NCBI GenBank assembly: GCA_963758205.1
Contig: CAVWUM010000001.1
Location: forward strand, 310,001-374,000
Origin: Owenweeksia sp963758205
GTDB taxonomy: Bacteria; Bacteroidota; Bacteroidia; Flavobacteriales; Schleiferiaceae
Length of the DNA: 64,000 bases
Reading direction: 5' to 3'
Both the position numbers and the translations under genes were made by a program. The notes beneath the pieces were generated by a model. It ran no database searches. It was not told the origin of the DNA and worked only from the letters and a program-made list of their open reading frames with translations. This document shows, in pieces, positions 25,435 to 34,132 of the stretch (position 1 is its first letter; every line of letters begins with the position of its first letter).

Positions 25435-25605
25435 TCCCTGCTACCGAGACAGTCTCTTCGTGCCATAATTCGTTAATCCCGCCCGCATGAGGTGCTCTAA
25501 AATTTAGGCTCAATCGGAACACTTTCGTCACATCAGCAGTTAACCATAAATTACCGTCAGCTGCCACACGAGTTCCCTCGCGTGGTAAATCCTTTCTACC
25601 CCAAA
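25435..25605. repeat. Dispersed repeat region before the GatB/YqeY gene
   Basis: Two further units: GCTACCGAGACAGTCTCTTC ... TTCGTTAATCCCGCC near 25440-25490, and CACGAGTTCCCTCGCGTGGTAAATCC near 25566-25592 (read as CACGAGTTCCCTCG plus CGTGGTAAATCC). The second ends about at the stop of the YqeY gene. No gene is seen between 25329 and 25595. Confidence 0.5.
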
Positions 25606-26045
25606 ATCTCCTTCACCTTCGCACTTATAGCTTTGCCATCCGCTTTGCCGGCTAGCTCCTTACTTGCTGTTCCCATAATCTTACCCATATCCTGCGGGCC
25701 TTTTACATCCAGACGTACTATCAGCTCTTTGAGGTAGGCTTCCAGTTCGGCTTCGGTCATTTGTTTGGGTAAAAAGCCTTCAATTACTTCCAGTTGCTGG
25801 CGCTCATCATTGGCCAGGTCTTCTCGGCCCTGCTGCTCATAAATTTCTAAAGAGTCTTTGCGCTGTTTGGCCAGCTTAATCAAAATTTTCATTTCATCAT
25901 CAGATGAAAGCTCTTTAGCTCCAGCCTCAGTATTAGCCAGCAGTATAGCTGATTTTATAGCACGCAGGGTTTCCAAACGTGTTTTGTCTTTAGCGCGCAT
26001 GGCGGTTTTCATTTCTTCGCCTATGTTGTTGGATAAATCTCCCAT
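25596..26045 (-). CDS. GatB/YqeY domain protein
   Basis: 149 residues matching stand-alone YqeY proteins: IGEEMKTAMRAKDKTRLETL, RAIKSAILLANTEAG, KQRKDSLEIYEQQGREDL and the Gly-rich C-terminal MGKIMGTASKELAGKADGK. YqeY resembles the tRNA-binding tail of GatB, the amidotransferase subunit that makes Gln-tRNA, but its own role is not firmly known. It commonly follows ftsZ in Bacteroidota; here a terminator lies between them, so it may have its own promoter. Confidence 0.93.
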   Translation of the reverse strand: MGDLSNNIGEEMKTAMRAKDKTRLETLRAIKSAILLANTEAGAKELSSDDEMKILIKLAKQRKDSLEIYEQQGREDLANDERQQLEVIEGFLPKQMTEAELEAYLKELIVRLDVKGPQDMGKIMGTASKELAGKADGKAISAKVKEILG

Positions 26046-26156
26046 GATAGTTTTAATTTTTTAAGTGCAACAAATGTAGGGAAGTAGCAGAAGTTAAAAA
26101 CCACATAGGCACATAGCCCATATATTGGCTACATCGCCTTTTTGCTCGTAGTAGCC

Positions 26157-26187
26157 AAAAAAAATCCCCCCGGTTTTACCGGAGGGA
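26157..26187 (-). terminator. Intrinsic terminator after ftsZ
   Basis: Read on the minus strand: TCCCTCCGG, loop TAAAA, then CCGGGGGGA and a run of eight T. It lies 102 bases after the ftsZ stop and closes the dcw cluster. Confidence 0.85.
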
Positions 26188-26288
26188 CCTTTCGTTTTCA
26201 GGAATCATGCTTATCTCCTTCGTACTATTTACTGGTACTGTATTAAAAAGCTATCTGCACTAATCCGCGAGATCAGCGTGAAAGATGC

Positions 26289-28328
26289 TTAATCCACATT
26301 ATCGTGCAAAAAGCTGTTATTGGTTTTAATGTCAGGGCCATTGTCGCTGTCATCAATACTAAAGCGGCTAATGCGGTTTTCAGTACTGTAGCGGCCATCT
26401 TCAATTTTAACACCCTGGCGTTTATAGGCCGGTTCATTGGCCACTTCATCTACAGATGCCGGGTTGTTTTTAAACCTGTAGTTAAAGGCCTTAAAATGCT
26501 CCTTTCGCTGATTCATACGCAGGCGCATAGCTTCTTCCACAGTAGTTTCAGTGGGATCTACACCATGGCTAGACTTGCCCTTAGGCTCTTCTTCATTTTT
26601 CTCCACCTTTTTCAGTTCAAAGCGAAGTGCCTTATCTTCATCCTCCGCACTGTTTTTGGTTTCCACAGGTTTTGATGAGGTTTCAGGCTTAGCATTCTTA
26701 AGCTGATTTTCAAGATTTCGGTAATCTTCCAGCGTATAGCGAATAGGTTCTCTTTTAGATGGAGCTTCTTGTTTTGGCTCAGCGTCTCGCAGCCCTTCTC
26801 CCTTTGGCAGAGGGGTTTGGGGTGAGGGCTCAGGTTTGTGTTCCGGAGTTTTAGCCACAGGCTCGTCTTCCATATCCTCATCATCCAGCGTAAAAATCAC
26901 CCTGCGGTTGCTGTTCTCTTCTTCATCGGCATCATTGCCAATCTCAAACACAGGCTCGTTTTCTTCTTCAGCTTTGGCTTCCGGCTCCTCCTTTTCCTGC
27001 TTCCAGTCAACGGGGTTCTCGGCTACCACCTCAGGCTCAGTTTCCTCCACATCTTCGTCTGCCAGTGTAAACTTTACTTCTTCCGGCTCCTCAGCTGGCT
27101 CAGGCTCTTCTACAGGTTCAGAGGCTTTGGTAGCTTCCGGCTCATCAAAATGAAAAAGATCGGGCTGGGGTTTGCTTTCCTTTTTATCAAATTTCGCCAG
27201 CTCACGGCTTATCATATCATCATCGCTGGTTTCATCCTCCTGCTTAAGCGGTTTGCTGTACACCTTAGTACTTAGTGGCTGTTCATCTTCCAGTGTATGC
27301 ACCACTTTTTGTGGCTCACGGCCAATTACCTGCACCTGCTGATCGGCATTAAAACCGGTTGCAATAATGGTTACAGCCACTTCATCACCAAGGTTTTCAT
27401 CCTCACCAATACCCATAATGATGTTTGCGCCACCACCGGCTTCATTCTGGATGTGGTCATTAATCTCACCAATCTCATCAATGGTAATTTCCTCCTTACC
27501 GGATACAATAAGCAGCAATACGTTTTTCGCTCCGCGAATGTGGTTGTCATTCAATAGGGGAGAGTCCAGCGCTTTCATAATAGCCTCGCTCGCACGGTTT
27601 TCACCGGATGCATTGGCTGATCCCATTATGGCCGTACCACTATCAGAAAGTACGGTTTTAGCATCGCGTAAGTCGATGTTTGTAGTGTAGTGATGGGTAA
27701 TTACCTCAGCAATTCCGCGGGCAGCAGTGGCCAGTACTTCATCAGCTTTGGCAAATCCGGCTTTAAAGCCAAGATTACCATATACCTCGCGGAGTTTGTT
27801 GTTATTGATAACTACCAGCGAGTCCACGGTTTTTCTAAGGGCCTCAACACCTTTTTCGGCCTGTAGCTTTCGGTTGTTTCCTTCAAACAAAAAGGGAATG
27901 GTGCAGATACCCACGGTAAGTATGCCGGCATCTTTTGCAGCTTTTGCAATTACGGGAGCAGCTCCTGTTCCGGTACCACCGCCCATACCAGCGGTAATAA
28001 ATACCATTTTGGTGTTGGTCTCCAACAGGTTTTTAATTTCCTCAATGGTTTCCATTGCGGATTGCTGCCCAACCTCGGGGTTGGCACCTGCACCTAAACC
28101 TTCGGTAAGGGTTACACCCAACTGAATTTTATTAGGTACCGGGCTGTTTTCCAGCGCCTGGCTGTCGGTATTACATACCACAAAATCAACTCCGCGAATC
28201 CCCATACCGTACATATGGTTTACTGCGTTGCTACCGCCACCGCCTACTCCTATTACTTTAATAACGGATGACTGGTTTTTGGGTAAGTCAAAGGCAATTG
28301 TGTCATTGGAATTCTGGTCACTCATCAC
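26289..28328 (-). CDS. ftsZ: Cell division GTPase FtsZ with long acidic tail
   Basis: 679 residues. The tubulin-like domain is canonical: VIGVGGGGSNAVNHM (25-39), nucleotide loop GMGGGTGTGAAP (about 114-125), and the T7 loop region NIDLRDAKTVLSDSGTAIMG. FtsZ polymerises into the Z ring that guides septal wall synthesis. The C-terminal half (about 340-679) is an unusually long Glu/Pro-rich linker followed by a basic segment and the conserved Bacteroidota end (NRISRFSIDDSDNGPDIK). A PLPKGEG-containing palindromic element sits in the linker (26785-26835). It is the last gene of the cluster, 15 bases after ftsA. Confidence 0.98.
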   Translation of the reverse strand: MMSDQNSNDTIAFDLPKNQSSVIKVIGVGGGGSNAVNHMYGMGIRGVDFVVCNTDSQALENSPVPNKIQLGVTLTEGLGAGANPEVGQQSAMETIEEIKNLLETNTKMVFITAGMGGGTGTGAAPVIAKAAKDAGILTVGICTIPFLFEGNNRKLQAEKGVEALRKTVDSLVVINNNKLREVYGNLGFKAGFAKADEVLATAARGIAEVITHHYTTNIDLRDAKTVLSDSGTAIMGSANASGENRASEAIMKALDSPLLNDNHIRGAKNVLLLIVSGKEEITIDEIGEINDHIQNEAGGGANIIMGIGEDENLGDEVAVTIIATGFNADQQVQVIGREPQKVVHTLEDEQPLSTKVYSKPLKQEDETSDDDMISRELAKFDKKESKPQPDLFHFDEPEATKASEPVEEPEPAEEPEEVKFTLADEDVEETEPEVVAENPVDWKQEKEEPEAKAEEENEPVFEIGNDADEEENSNRRVIFTLDDEDMEDEPVAKTPEHKPEPSPQTPLPKGEGLRDAEPKQEAPSKREPIRYTLEDYRNLENQLKNAKPETSSKPVETKNSAEDEDKALRFELKKVEKNEEEPKGKSSHGVDPTETTVEEAMRLRMNQRKEHFKAFNYRFKNNPASVDEVANEPAYKRQGVKIEDGRYSTENRISRFSIDDSDNGPDIKTNNSFLHDNVD
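26785..26835. repeat. Palindromic repeat element inserted in ftsZ linker
   Basis: AGCCCTTCTCCCTTTGGC and AGAGGGGTTTGGGGTGAGGG encode PSPQTPLPKGEGLRD (about residues 498-512 of FtsZ). CCCTTCTCCCTTTGGCAGAGGGG-like elements normally lie between genes in many Bacteroidota; here the element keeps the frame. Confidence 0.7.
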
Positions 28329-28343
28329 TGCTGCATTTATATT

Positions 28344-29726
28344 TTATAGGTCGTCATTCAAAAAATTGCGAAACTTCTCCGACCAGTTTTCTATAAAACT
28401 CTTTCGGGGGCGTTTCTCCTCCTGTTTTTCTTCTTCTTCTTTTTCCTCGTTAGCTTCCGGCTGTGGTTGTTCTTCCGGTTCGGGCTGTAAATCCTTATTA
28501 TCCTTAAGGGCCTTGCGGATGTCATCGGGATTGTTGGGATCCACTACCGAAAGTTCATCCGAACTGGTTTTGGATAGTCCCTTAAGCACTAATCCCACGG
28601 CAGTGGCATAGGCAGGGCTACTAAACTCATCATCACTCTCGCTGGCAAGGTGCTCGTTGGGGTAGCCGATACGGGTATCCATGCCGGTTACAAATTCAGT
28701 AAGCTGTTTAATATGCTTAAGGTGGGCACCGCCACCGGTGAGTACTATACCGGCTATAAGTTTCTTCTTATTTTCATCATGCCCGTAGTTTTTAATTTCC
28801 AGGTACACCTGTTCAATTATTTCCACCACACGGGCATGAATAATTTTGGAGAGATTTTTCAATGAAATCTCCTTAGGCTCACGTCCGCGAAGCCCCGGTA
28901 TGCTAACGATTTCATTTTCCTTATTCTCTCCCGGCCAGGCTGATCCAAACTTGATTTTCAATAGCTCGGCCTGCTTCTCTATAATGGAACACCCTTCTTT
29001 GATGTCTTCGGTAATCACATTTCCCCCGAAAGGGATAACAGCTGTATGGCGGATAATACCGTCCTTAAAAATTGCCAGGTCAGTGGTGCCACCACCTATA
29101 TCCACCAGCACTACACCGGCTTCTTTTTCTTCCTGGCTCAATACCGCTTCCGCGGAAGCGAGTGGCTCAAGAGTAATGTCGGCCACGTTCAGGTTGCTGC
29201 TTTTTACACAACGGCCAATATTCTTTATAGAGCTTATCTGGCCCACCACAATGTGGAAATTGGCCTCTAGGCGGCTGCCATACATACCTTTTGGCTCCCG
29301 TATTTCGGCCTGTCCGTCCACTTTATACTCCTGCGGTAGCACATGGATTATTTCCTCACCAGGCAGCATTACCAGGTTGTGCACATTTTTAATCAGGTTA
29401 TCAATATCCCTGTTGTCAATCACATCGTCAGAATTCTGCCTAACGATGTAATCGCTATGCTGAAGGCTGCGGATATGCTGGCCGGCTATGCCCACCACCA
29501 CGCTCTTAATACCAAGTCCTGATGAATTCTCGGCTTCAACCACGGCCTGCTTTATAGATTCAATAGTTTGGGTGATATTGGTAACAACACCACGGTGTAC
29601 ACCCAGGGATTTGGCCTTGCCCATCCCAAGGATTTCCAGTTTTCCATGATCATTCTTCCTGCCGATCATGGCCACTATTTTGGTGGTTCCTATGTCAAGC
29701 CCTACGGCTATGTTTTCGGGGTTCAT
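28344..29726 (-). CDS. ftsA: Cell division protein FtsA
   Basis: 460 residues, actin-like ATPase that tethers FtsZ to the membrane. Motifs: VGLDIGTTKIVAMIGRK at the N-terminus, VVLVDIGGGTTDLAIFKDG (phosphate-2) and AGIVLTGGGAHLKHIKQL (adenosine loop). The C-terminus has an acidic Glu/Pro linker and the amphipathic membrane-targeting end SFIENWSEKFRNFLNDDL. It lies between ftsQ and ftsZ with gaps of 4 and 15 bases. Confidence 0.98.
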   Translation of the reverse strand: MNPENIAVGLDIGTTKIVAMIGRKNDHGKLEILGMGKAKSLGVHRGVVTNITQTIESIKQAVVEAENSSGLGIKSVVVGIAGQHIRSLQHSDYIVRQNSDDVIDNRDIDNLIKNVHNLVMLPGEEIIHVLPQEYKVDGQAEIREPKGMYGSRLEANFHIVVGQISSIKNIGRCVKSSNLNVADITLEPLASAEAVLSQEEKEAGVVLVDIGGGTTDLAIFKDGIIRHTAVIPFGGNVITEDIKEGCSIIEKQAELLKIKFGSAWPGENKENEIVSIPGLRGREPKEISLKNLSKIIHARVVEIIEQVYLEIKNYGHDENKKKLIAGIVLTGGGAHLKHIKQLTEFVTGMDTRIGYPNEHLASESDDEFSSPAYATAVGLVLKGLSKTSSDELSVVDPNNPDDIRKALKDNKDLQPEPEEQPQPEANEEKEEEEKQEEKRPRKSFIENWSEKFRNFLNDDL

Positions 29727-29730
29727 GGTG

Positions 29731-30456
29731 TTAATATTTTTTGCAAATCACCTGCTTATCGTAAGCCAGGTTCAGGCTTGCTATGCTGTCTAAATTCTTT
29801 TTATCAATCACACTCTGGTAAAAGATTTTTAATCTTCTGAGTTTTTCATCCACACTTTCCGGTGCTCCTAAAATCACTTTATGTCTGCCTGGCTTTGGAT
29901 ATAATGTCCATTCACCATTTTCATCAACATCCACTCCTGTAAAGAAGTTGTTAAAAAATTCATCCTTCTTTATCGCCATAAAAAACTCGTACACCTTGTG
30001 CGTACTTTCTGCCGAAAGTGTACCTGTTACCAGCGGAACTTTTGCTGAATAATTTGGAGAGAGCTTCATCGTATCTCCCATTTCAGCTATGTAATAATCT
30101 CGTGCTGAATTATGTACGCGATAACAGGGCTGCTTTTGCTGTACGTGTATCGTTAAGATGCCGTCCAAGGCCGAATATACCTCCGCTTTACGGATAGAGG
30201 GGTGATTATCAAGCGTTTCTTCTAACAGGCTTATGTTAATTTCTCGGCACAGAATACTATCGATGTAAGGGTATTCTTCGCGCACTATCTGATCTATTTC
30301 TCCTTTGCTTACGAAGTAGTGCTTTTTATCGTAATCTATCTGTATATCAATGTCCTGAAAGCGCACCTTGCTCTTTTTTTGCGAACTGAATGCTGCGAGC
30401 ACAAGCAATAGCACAAAGCCCACCGACCAACTTGCTATGTTCCAAACCTTTTTCAT
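29731..30456 (-). CDS. ftsQ: Cell division protein FtsQ
   Basis: 241 residues. One N-terminal membrane helix (NIASWSVGFVLLLVLAAF), then a POTRA-like and FtsQ domain in the periplasm (LLEETLDNHPSIRKAEVYSA, LTIHVQQKQPCYRVH, DDYYIAEMGDTM-like YYIAEMGDTMKLSP). FtsQ links FtsA/FtsZ to FtsL-FtsB and the septal synthases. Its ATG overlaps the murC stop by 4 nt. Confidence 0.94.
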   Translation of the reverse strand: MKKVWNIASWSVGFVLLLVLAAFSSQKKSKVRFQDIDIQIDYDKKHYFVSKGEIDQIVREEYPYIDSILCREINISLLEETLDNHPSIRKAEVYSALDGILTIHVQQKQPCYRVHNSARDYYIAEMGDTMKLSPNYSAKVPLVTGTLSAESTHKVYEFFMAIKKDEFFNNFFTGVDVDENGEWTLYPKPGRHKVILGAPESVDEKLRRLKIFYQSVIDKKNLDSIASLNLAYDKQVICKKY

Positions 30457-31793
30457 TGCAGCAATTTCATCTTTAGGGGGTTCACTAATTTGTCAATATC
30501 TCCCGCCCCAATGGTTAGTACTACCTCGGGTTTATTTTCACCCAAATGAGTTAGAATCTCCTGTGTGGAAAAGTGATGTTTGCTTTCAGCTGTAATCAGG
30601 TTAAGCAGCATATTACTGTTAATACCCGGTATGGGTTTTTCCCTTGCGGGATAGATGTCCATCAGTACAACTTCATCCAGTTGGTTCAGGGCTTCCACAA
30701 AACCGTCCTTGAAATCACGCGTACGCGAAAACAGGTGTGGTTGAAAAATTCCGGTAATTTTCTTCTCAGGATATAGCTCTTTTACTGATGAAACAAGCGC
30801 GTTTATTTCGGCCGGATGATGGGCATAGTCATCTATGTAAACGAGCTTTTCACTTTTAATATGATATTCAAACCTGCGTTTTACCCCTTTAAAGCTGCCG
30901 ATACCCTCTTTTACTTCTTCTGCTGACAGGCCAAAATTTAAAGCTAAAGCTGCGGCTGCCGTGGCATTCTCCACATTATGGCGGCCCGGCAATCCACATT
31001 TTATGTCTGAAATTATTTCTCCGGTTGGCAACTTCAAATCAAAGGTGTAGCTGTGGTTCTCAATGCGCACATTTGTTGCTATATAGTCCGAATCGCCATC
31101 AATGGAGTAGGAGGTTCCCTTTAGTTCAGTGTCTTTTTGCACCACCACTTTTTCGGTTACGCTTTCGCGGAATTCCCTGAAGGTAGCTTTAAGTGCTTCC
31201 GGTTCTCCATAAATATCCAGGTGATCCGAATCCACTGAAGTGATAATGGCGCCAGCTGGTTTTAACTGTAAAAAGCTCCGGTCATATTCATCGGCCTCAG
31301 CCACTAAAATGCCGTTTTCATCTCCGGCCAAAAAATTGGTTTGGTAGTTTGAGGCAATCCCGCCAAGGAAGGCTGTAATGTTATGCCCGGCCTGCTTAAA
31401 CAAATGCGCTAACAGGGCAGAAGTTGTGGTTTTTCCATGAGTACCGGCAACGGCAAGGCAAGTGTGGTTTTGACTTATTTTACCCAGAACCAATGCCCGT
31501 TTCATCAACTCAAACCCATGGCTTTTAAAATATTCCAATTCGGTCATTTCCACAGGGATAGCCGGAGTATAAATTACCGCTGTGGTTTTAGTGTCCCGAA
31601 ATTCATTGGGAATAGATTCAACAGAATCCTCATAATGGATGGCCATACCTTCGCTTTCCAGCTGCAGGCACAGTGGGGTCTGCACACGGTCATAACCGGC
31701 TACATTTTTACCGATGCTTTTGAAATAGCGGGCCAGGGCACTCATGCCAATGCCGCCAATTCCAATCAGGTATATGTTTTCTTTATCCAGCAT
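30453..31793 (-). CDS. murC: UDP-N-acetylmuramate--L-alanine ligase MurC
   Basis: 446 residues. Mur ligase with the Rossmann start YLIGIGGIGMSALARYF, ATP-binding VAGTHGKTTTSALLAHL (about 113-129), EADEYDRSFL and the late DDYAHHPAEI signature specific for MurC. It adds L-Ala to UDP-MurNAc in cytoplasmic wall precursor synthesis. It overlaps murG by 11 bases and ftsQ by 4 bases. Confidence 0.98.
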   Translation of the reverse strand: MLDKENIYLIGIGGIGMSALARYFKSIGKNVAGYDRVQTPLCLQLESEGMAIHYEDSVESIPNEFRDTKTTAVIYTPAIPVEMTELEYFKSHGFELMKRALVLGKISQNHTCLAVAGTHGKTTTSALLAHLFKQAGHNITAFLGGIASNYQTNFLAGDENGILVAEADEYDRSFLQLKPAGAIITSVDSDHLDIYGEPEALKATFREFRESVTEKVVVQKDTELKGTSYSIDGDSDYIATNVRIENHSYTFDLKLPTGEIISDIKCGLPGRHNVENATAAAALALNFGLSAEEVKEGIGSFKGVKRRFEYHIKSEKLVYIDDYAHHPAEINALVSSVKELYPEKKITGIFQPHLFSRTRDFKDGFVEALNQLDEVVLMDIYPAREKPIPGINSNMLLNLITAESKHHFSTQEILTHLGENKPEVVLTIGAGDIDKLVNPLKMKLLQ

Positions 31794-32883
31794 TGGCCTT
31801 CACCAGTTTTAATACTTCTTCGGCAATATCTGCAGCAGCGTGGGGCAGGGCAAATTCCCTGATGTTTTCTTCCAGTTTTCTCTTTTGTTCCTTCAGTTGG
31901 TTTACCGCGTTCAAAAATGTTTCGTTGCTCTCGCTTTCGCGGAAAAGCAGGGCCGCATTTTTACGTACTAAAGCCGTTGCATTTTTTGTTTGATGATCTT
32001 CGGCTACATTAGGCGAGGGGATAAGCAAAGTAGCTTTAGCTGCTACGGCCAACTCGAAGATAGTACCCGCACCCGCCCGGCTGATGATAATATCCATGGC
32101 ATAGGCATCATCCATGTTTTTTATGAAGGGCATCATGCGGAAGTTCTCATTTTGTCTGCTGCCAAACTCCTCGTTCAGCTTATCGAAATACAGTTTACCC
32201 GTTTGCCATAATATGTTGATGTTTTGCTGAAGCAGCTCATCAAGATTTTGAGCTATCAACTCATTTATGCGCCTCGCGCCAAGGCTGCCGCCCAATACTA
32301 ATAGCGTCTGCTTATTGGGATCCAGCTTAAAGGTGCTGTGGGCAAAATTCCGGTCGGGGTTTATCTTTTTTACGGTTTCCCGGATGGGGTTGCCGGTTAG
32401 CATAATTTTATGGGCAGGAAAAAAGCGATCCATCTGCTCATAAGCCACACAAATCTTATTCACTTTAGGGGCGAGTATCTTATTGGTAATCCCCGGAAAG
32501 GAGTTTTGCTCCTGTATCACTGTAGGGATTTTGCGTTTTGCCGCTACATATAGCAAAGGGCCACTTGCAAAGCCGCCCGTTCCAATTACGGCATGCGGCT
32601 TAAATTTTTTAATCAGTGATTTACACTTGGTAATACTACTAAACAATTTAAAAGGGAACATCAGGTTGCTGGCCGTAAGCTTTCGCTGAATACCGCTAAT
32701 CCAAAGGCCTTCAATTTTGTAACCAGCTGCGGGTACCCGCTCCATCTCCATACGGTCTTGCGCACCTACAAATAGAAACTCTGAATCAGGTTCCATTTCT
32801 TTCAACTTATCGGCAATGGCAATAGCCGGGAATATATGTCCACCGGTACCGCCTCCACTTATCATAAATCTGTACTTCTTCAT
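31783..32883 (-). CDS. murG: UDP-GlcNAc transferase MurG
   Basis: 366 residues. GT28 glycosyltransferase that turns lipid I into lipid II at the inner membrane. Motifs: FMISGGGTGGHIFPAIAIAD, GTGGFASGPLLYVAA, QEQNSFPGITNKILAP, LVLGGSLGARRINELI and ISRAGAGTIFELAVA with EDHQTKNA in the C-domain donor site. Overlaps ftsW by 4 bases. Confidence 0.98.
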   Translation of the reverse strand: MKKYRFMISGGGTGGHIFPAIAIADKLKEMEPDSEFLFVGAQDRMEMERVPAAGYKIEGLWISGIQRKLTASNLMFPFKLFSSITKCKSLIKKFKPHAVIGTGGFASGPLLYVAAKRKIPTVIQEQNSFPGITNKILAPKVNKICVAYEQMDRFFPAHKIMLTGNPIRETVKKINPDRNFAHSTFKLDPNKQTLLVLGGSLGARRINELIAQNLDELLQQNINILWQTGKLYFDKLNEEFGSRQNENFRMMPFIKNMDDAYAMDIIISRAGAGTIFELAVAAKATLLIPSPNVAEDHQTKNATALVRKNAALLFRESESNETFLNAVNQLKEQKRKLEENIREFALPHAAADIAEEVLKLVKANAG

Positions 32884-34064
32884 GCTCCGGCCAAATTTGT
32901 GTCTGCTATTTCAGGTTCATCATCTGCAATATCTTCTTCGCCTTGTTTGCCTTTGCTTACGCTGATTATGATTCCGATAGCCAGGCAGGTCATCCAAATA
33001 CTGGAACCCCCGGCACTGATTAGTGGCAAGGTTTGACCTGTTACTGGTAAAAGGTTCACAGCAACGCCAAGGTTTACAAATGCTTGTATAAGAATGGCAA
33101 AGCCGGTTCCGGCCGCAACCAACATGGCAAATTTGCTTTCGGCCCGTGTGGCAATTATCAGCACCCGTATTAAAAACAGGGCGTAGAAGAATACAATCAG
33201 GAAGCCTCCTATCGTACCGAATTCCTCCACTATTACGGCATAAATAAAATCTGAGTTGGATTGGGGTAAAAAGTTTTTCTGAATGCTTTTGCCCGGACCT
33301 TTGCCGATTACCATTCCCTCGGCAATAGCCATTTTGGCCTTGGTTACCTGGTAGTTTTCTTGGGCATCGCCACTCATAAAGCTTTCAATACGCGCTTTCC
33401 AGGTAGCGGTTCTGTTGCTGATTTGCGGCCAGGTCATTACCACCATAATAAACAGGGCCAGACCCACCACTCCCGATCCAATAATGATGAGCAGATTTTT
33501 CAACGGATAGCCGCCAATAAACATTACAATCAGGGCAACTGAAAATATGAGTGCGGCTGTACTGAAGTTGGCAGGAAGCACAAATCCACACACTAGAAAA
33601 ATGGGTAATAGCAATGGAACAAATGATTTGCGAAAGCTCTTTATTTTTTCGGGTTCAGCTTTCGCCAGATAACGTGCGATGTAAATCATTAACACTATGC
33701 TGGCAAAGGCGGAGGTCTGGAAGGTCCAGCCTAAAACGGGTATCTGAATCCAACGCGCGGCATTGGCTACTGTATGTCCCTGGAATAAGGTATATACCAA
33801 TAGCAATACAGCTACCGGCATCAATATCATGGATAAGGCCCCAAAATGGCGATACGGAATTTTATGGGCAGCGTACATTAAAATCAATCCCAATACCAGA
33901 TGCATGCCATGACGGGCAAGCATCCCAAATGTATCTCCGCTGCCATACAAAAAGGCAATGTTGCTGCTGGCGCTATAAACCGGCAACAGGCTAAACAATG
34001 CCAATAGCACCGCTATCACCCATAGGGTGCGGTCGCCTTGTATTCTGTTTAGGATTTTGCTCAT
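32880..34064 (-). CDS. ftsW: Septal peptidoglycan polymerase FtsW
   Basis: 394 residues, SEDS-family protein with about ten membrane helices. Characteristic stretches: ARHGMHLVLGLILMY, AARWIQIPVLGWTFQTS, GKGPGKSIQKNFLPQSNSDF, FIYAVIVEEFGTIGG and LPVTGQTLPLISAGGSS. It polymerises glycan at the septum with the PBP encoded in the same cluster. A 65-base gap with a small dyad repeat separates it from murD. Confidence 0.97.
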   Translation of the reverse strand: MSKILNRIQGDRTLWVIAVLLALFSLLPVYSASSNIAFLYGSGDTFGMLARHGMHLVLGLILMYAAHKIPYRHFGALSMILMPVAVLLLVYTLFQGHTVANAARWIQIPVLGWTFQTSAFASIVLMIYIARYLAKAEPEKIKSFRKSFVPLLLPIFLVCGFVLPANFSTAALIFSVALIVMFIGGYPLKNLLIIIGSGVVGLALFIMVVMTWPQISNRTATWKARIESFMSGDAQENYQVTKAKMAIAEGMVIGKGPGKSIQKNFLPQSNSDFIYAVIVEEFGTIGGFLIVFFYALFLIRVLIIATRAESKFAMLVAAGTGFAILIQAFVNLGVAVNLLPVTGQTLPLISAGGSSIWMTCLAIGIIISVSKGKQGEEDIADDEPEIADTNLAGA

Positions 34065-34083
34065 TTTATTCAGTATTCAATTA

Positions 34084-34132
34084 GGCAGTTAACAGTTTGC
34101 AATATTTGCCAACCGCATACTGCCAACTGTTA
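34084..34132. repeat. Small dyad repeat between murD and ftsW
   Basis: GGCAGTTAACAGTTTGC is followed 20 bases later by ACTGCCAACTGTT, so GGCAGT/ACTGCC and AACAGTT/AACTGTT can pair. Similar short GGCAGT-rich dyads occur between genes in Bacteroidota. The right end runs into the murD stop codon. Confidence 0.5.

Noticed and set aside
23577..25605. CRISPR array
   Set aside because: Repeats are few, diverged, irregularly spaced and differ from the classical repeat-spacer form; no cas genes.
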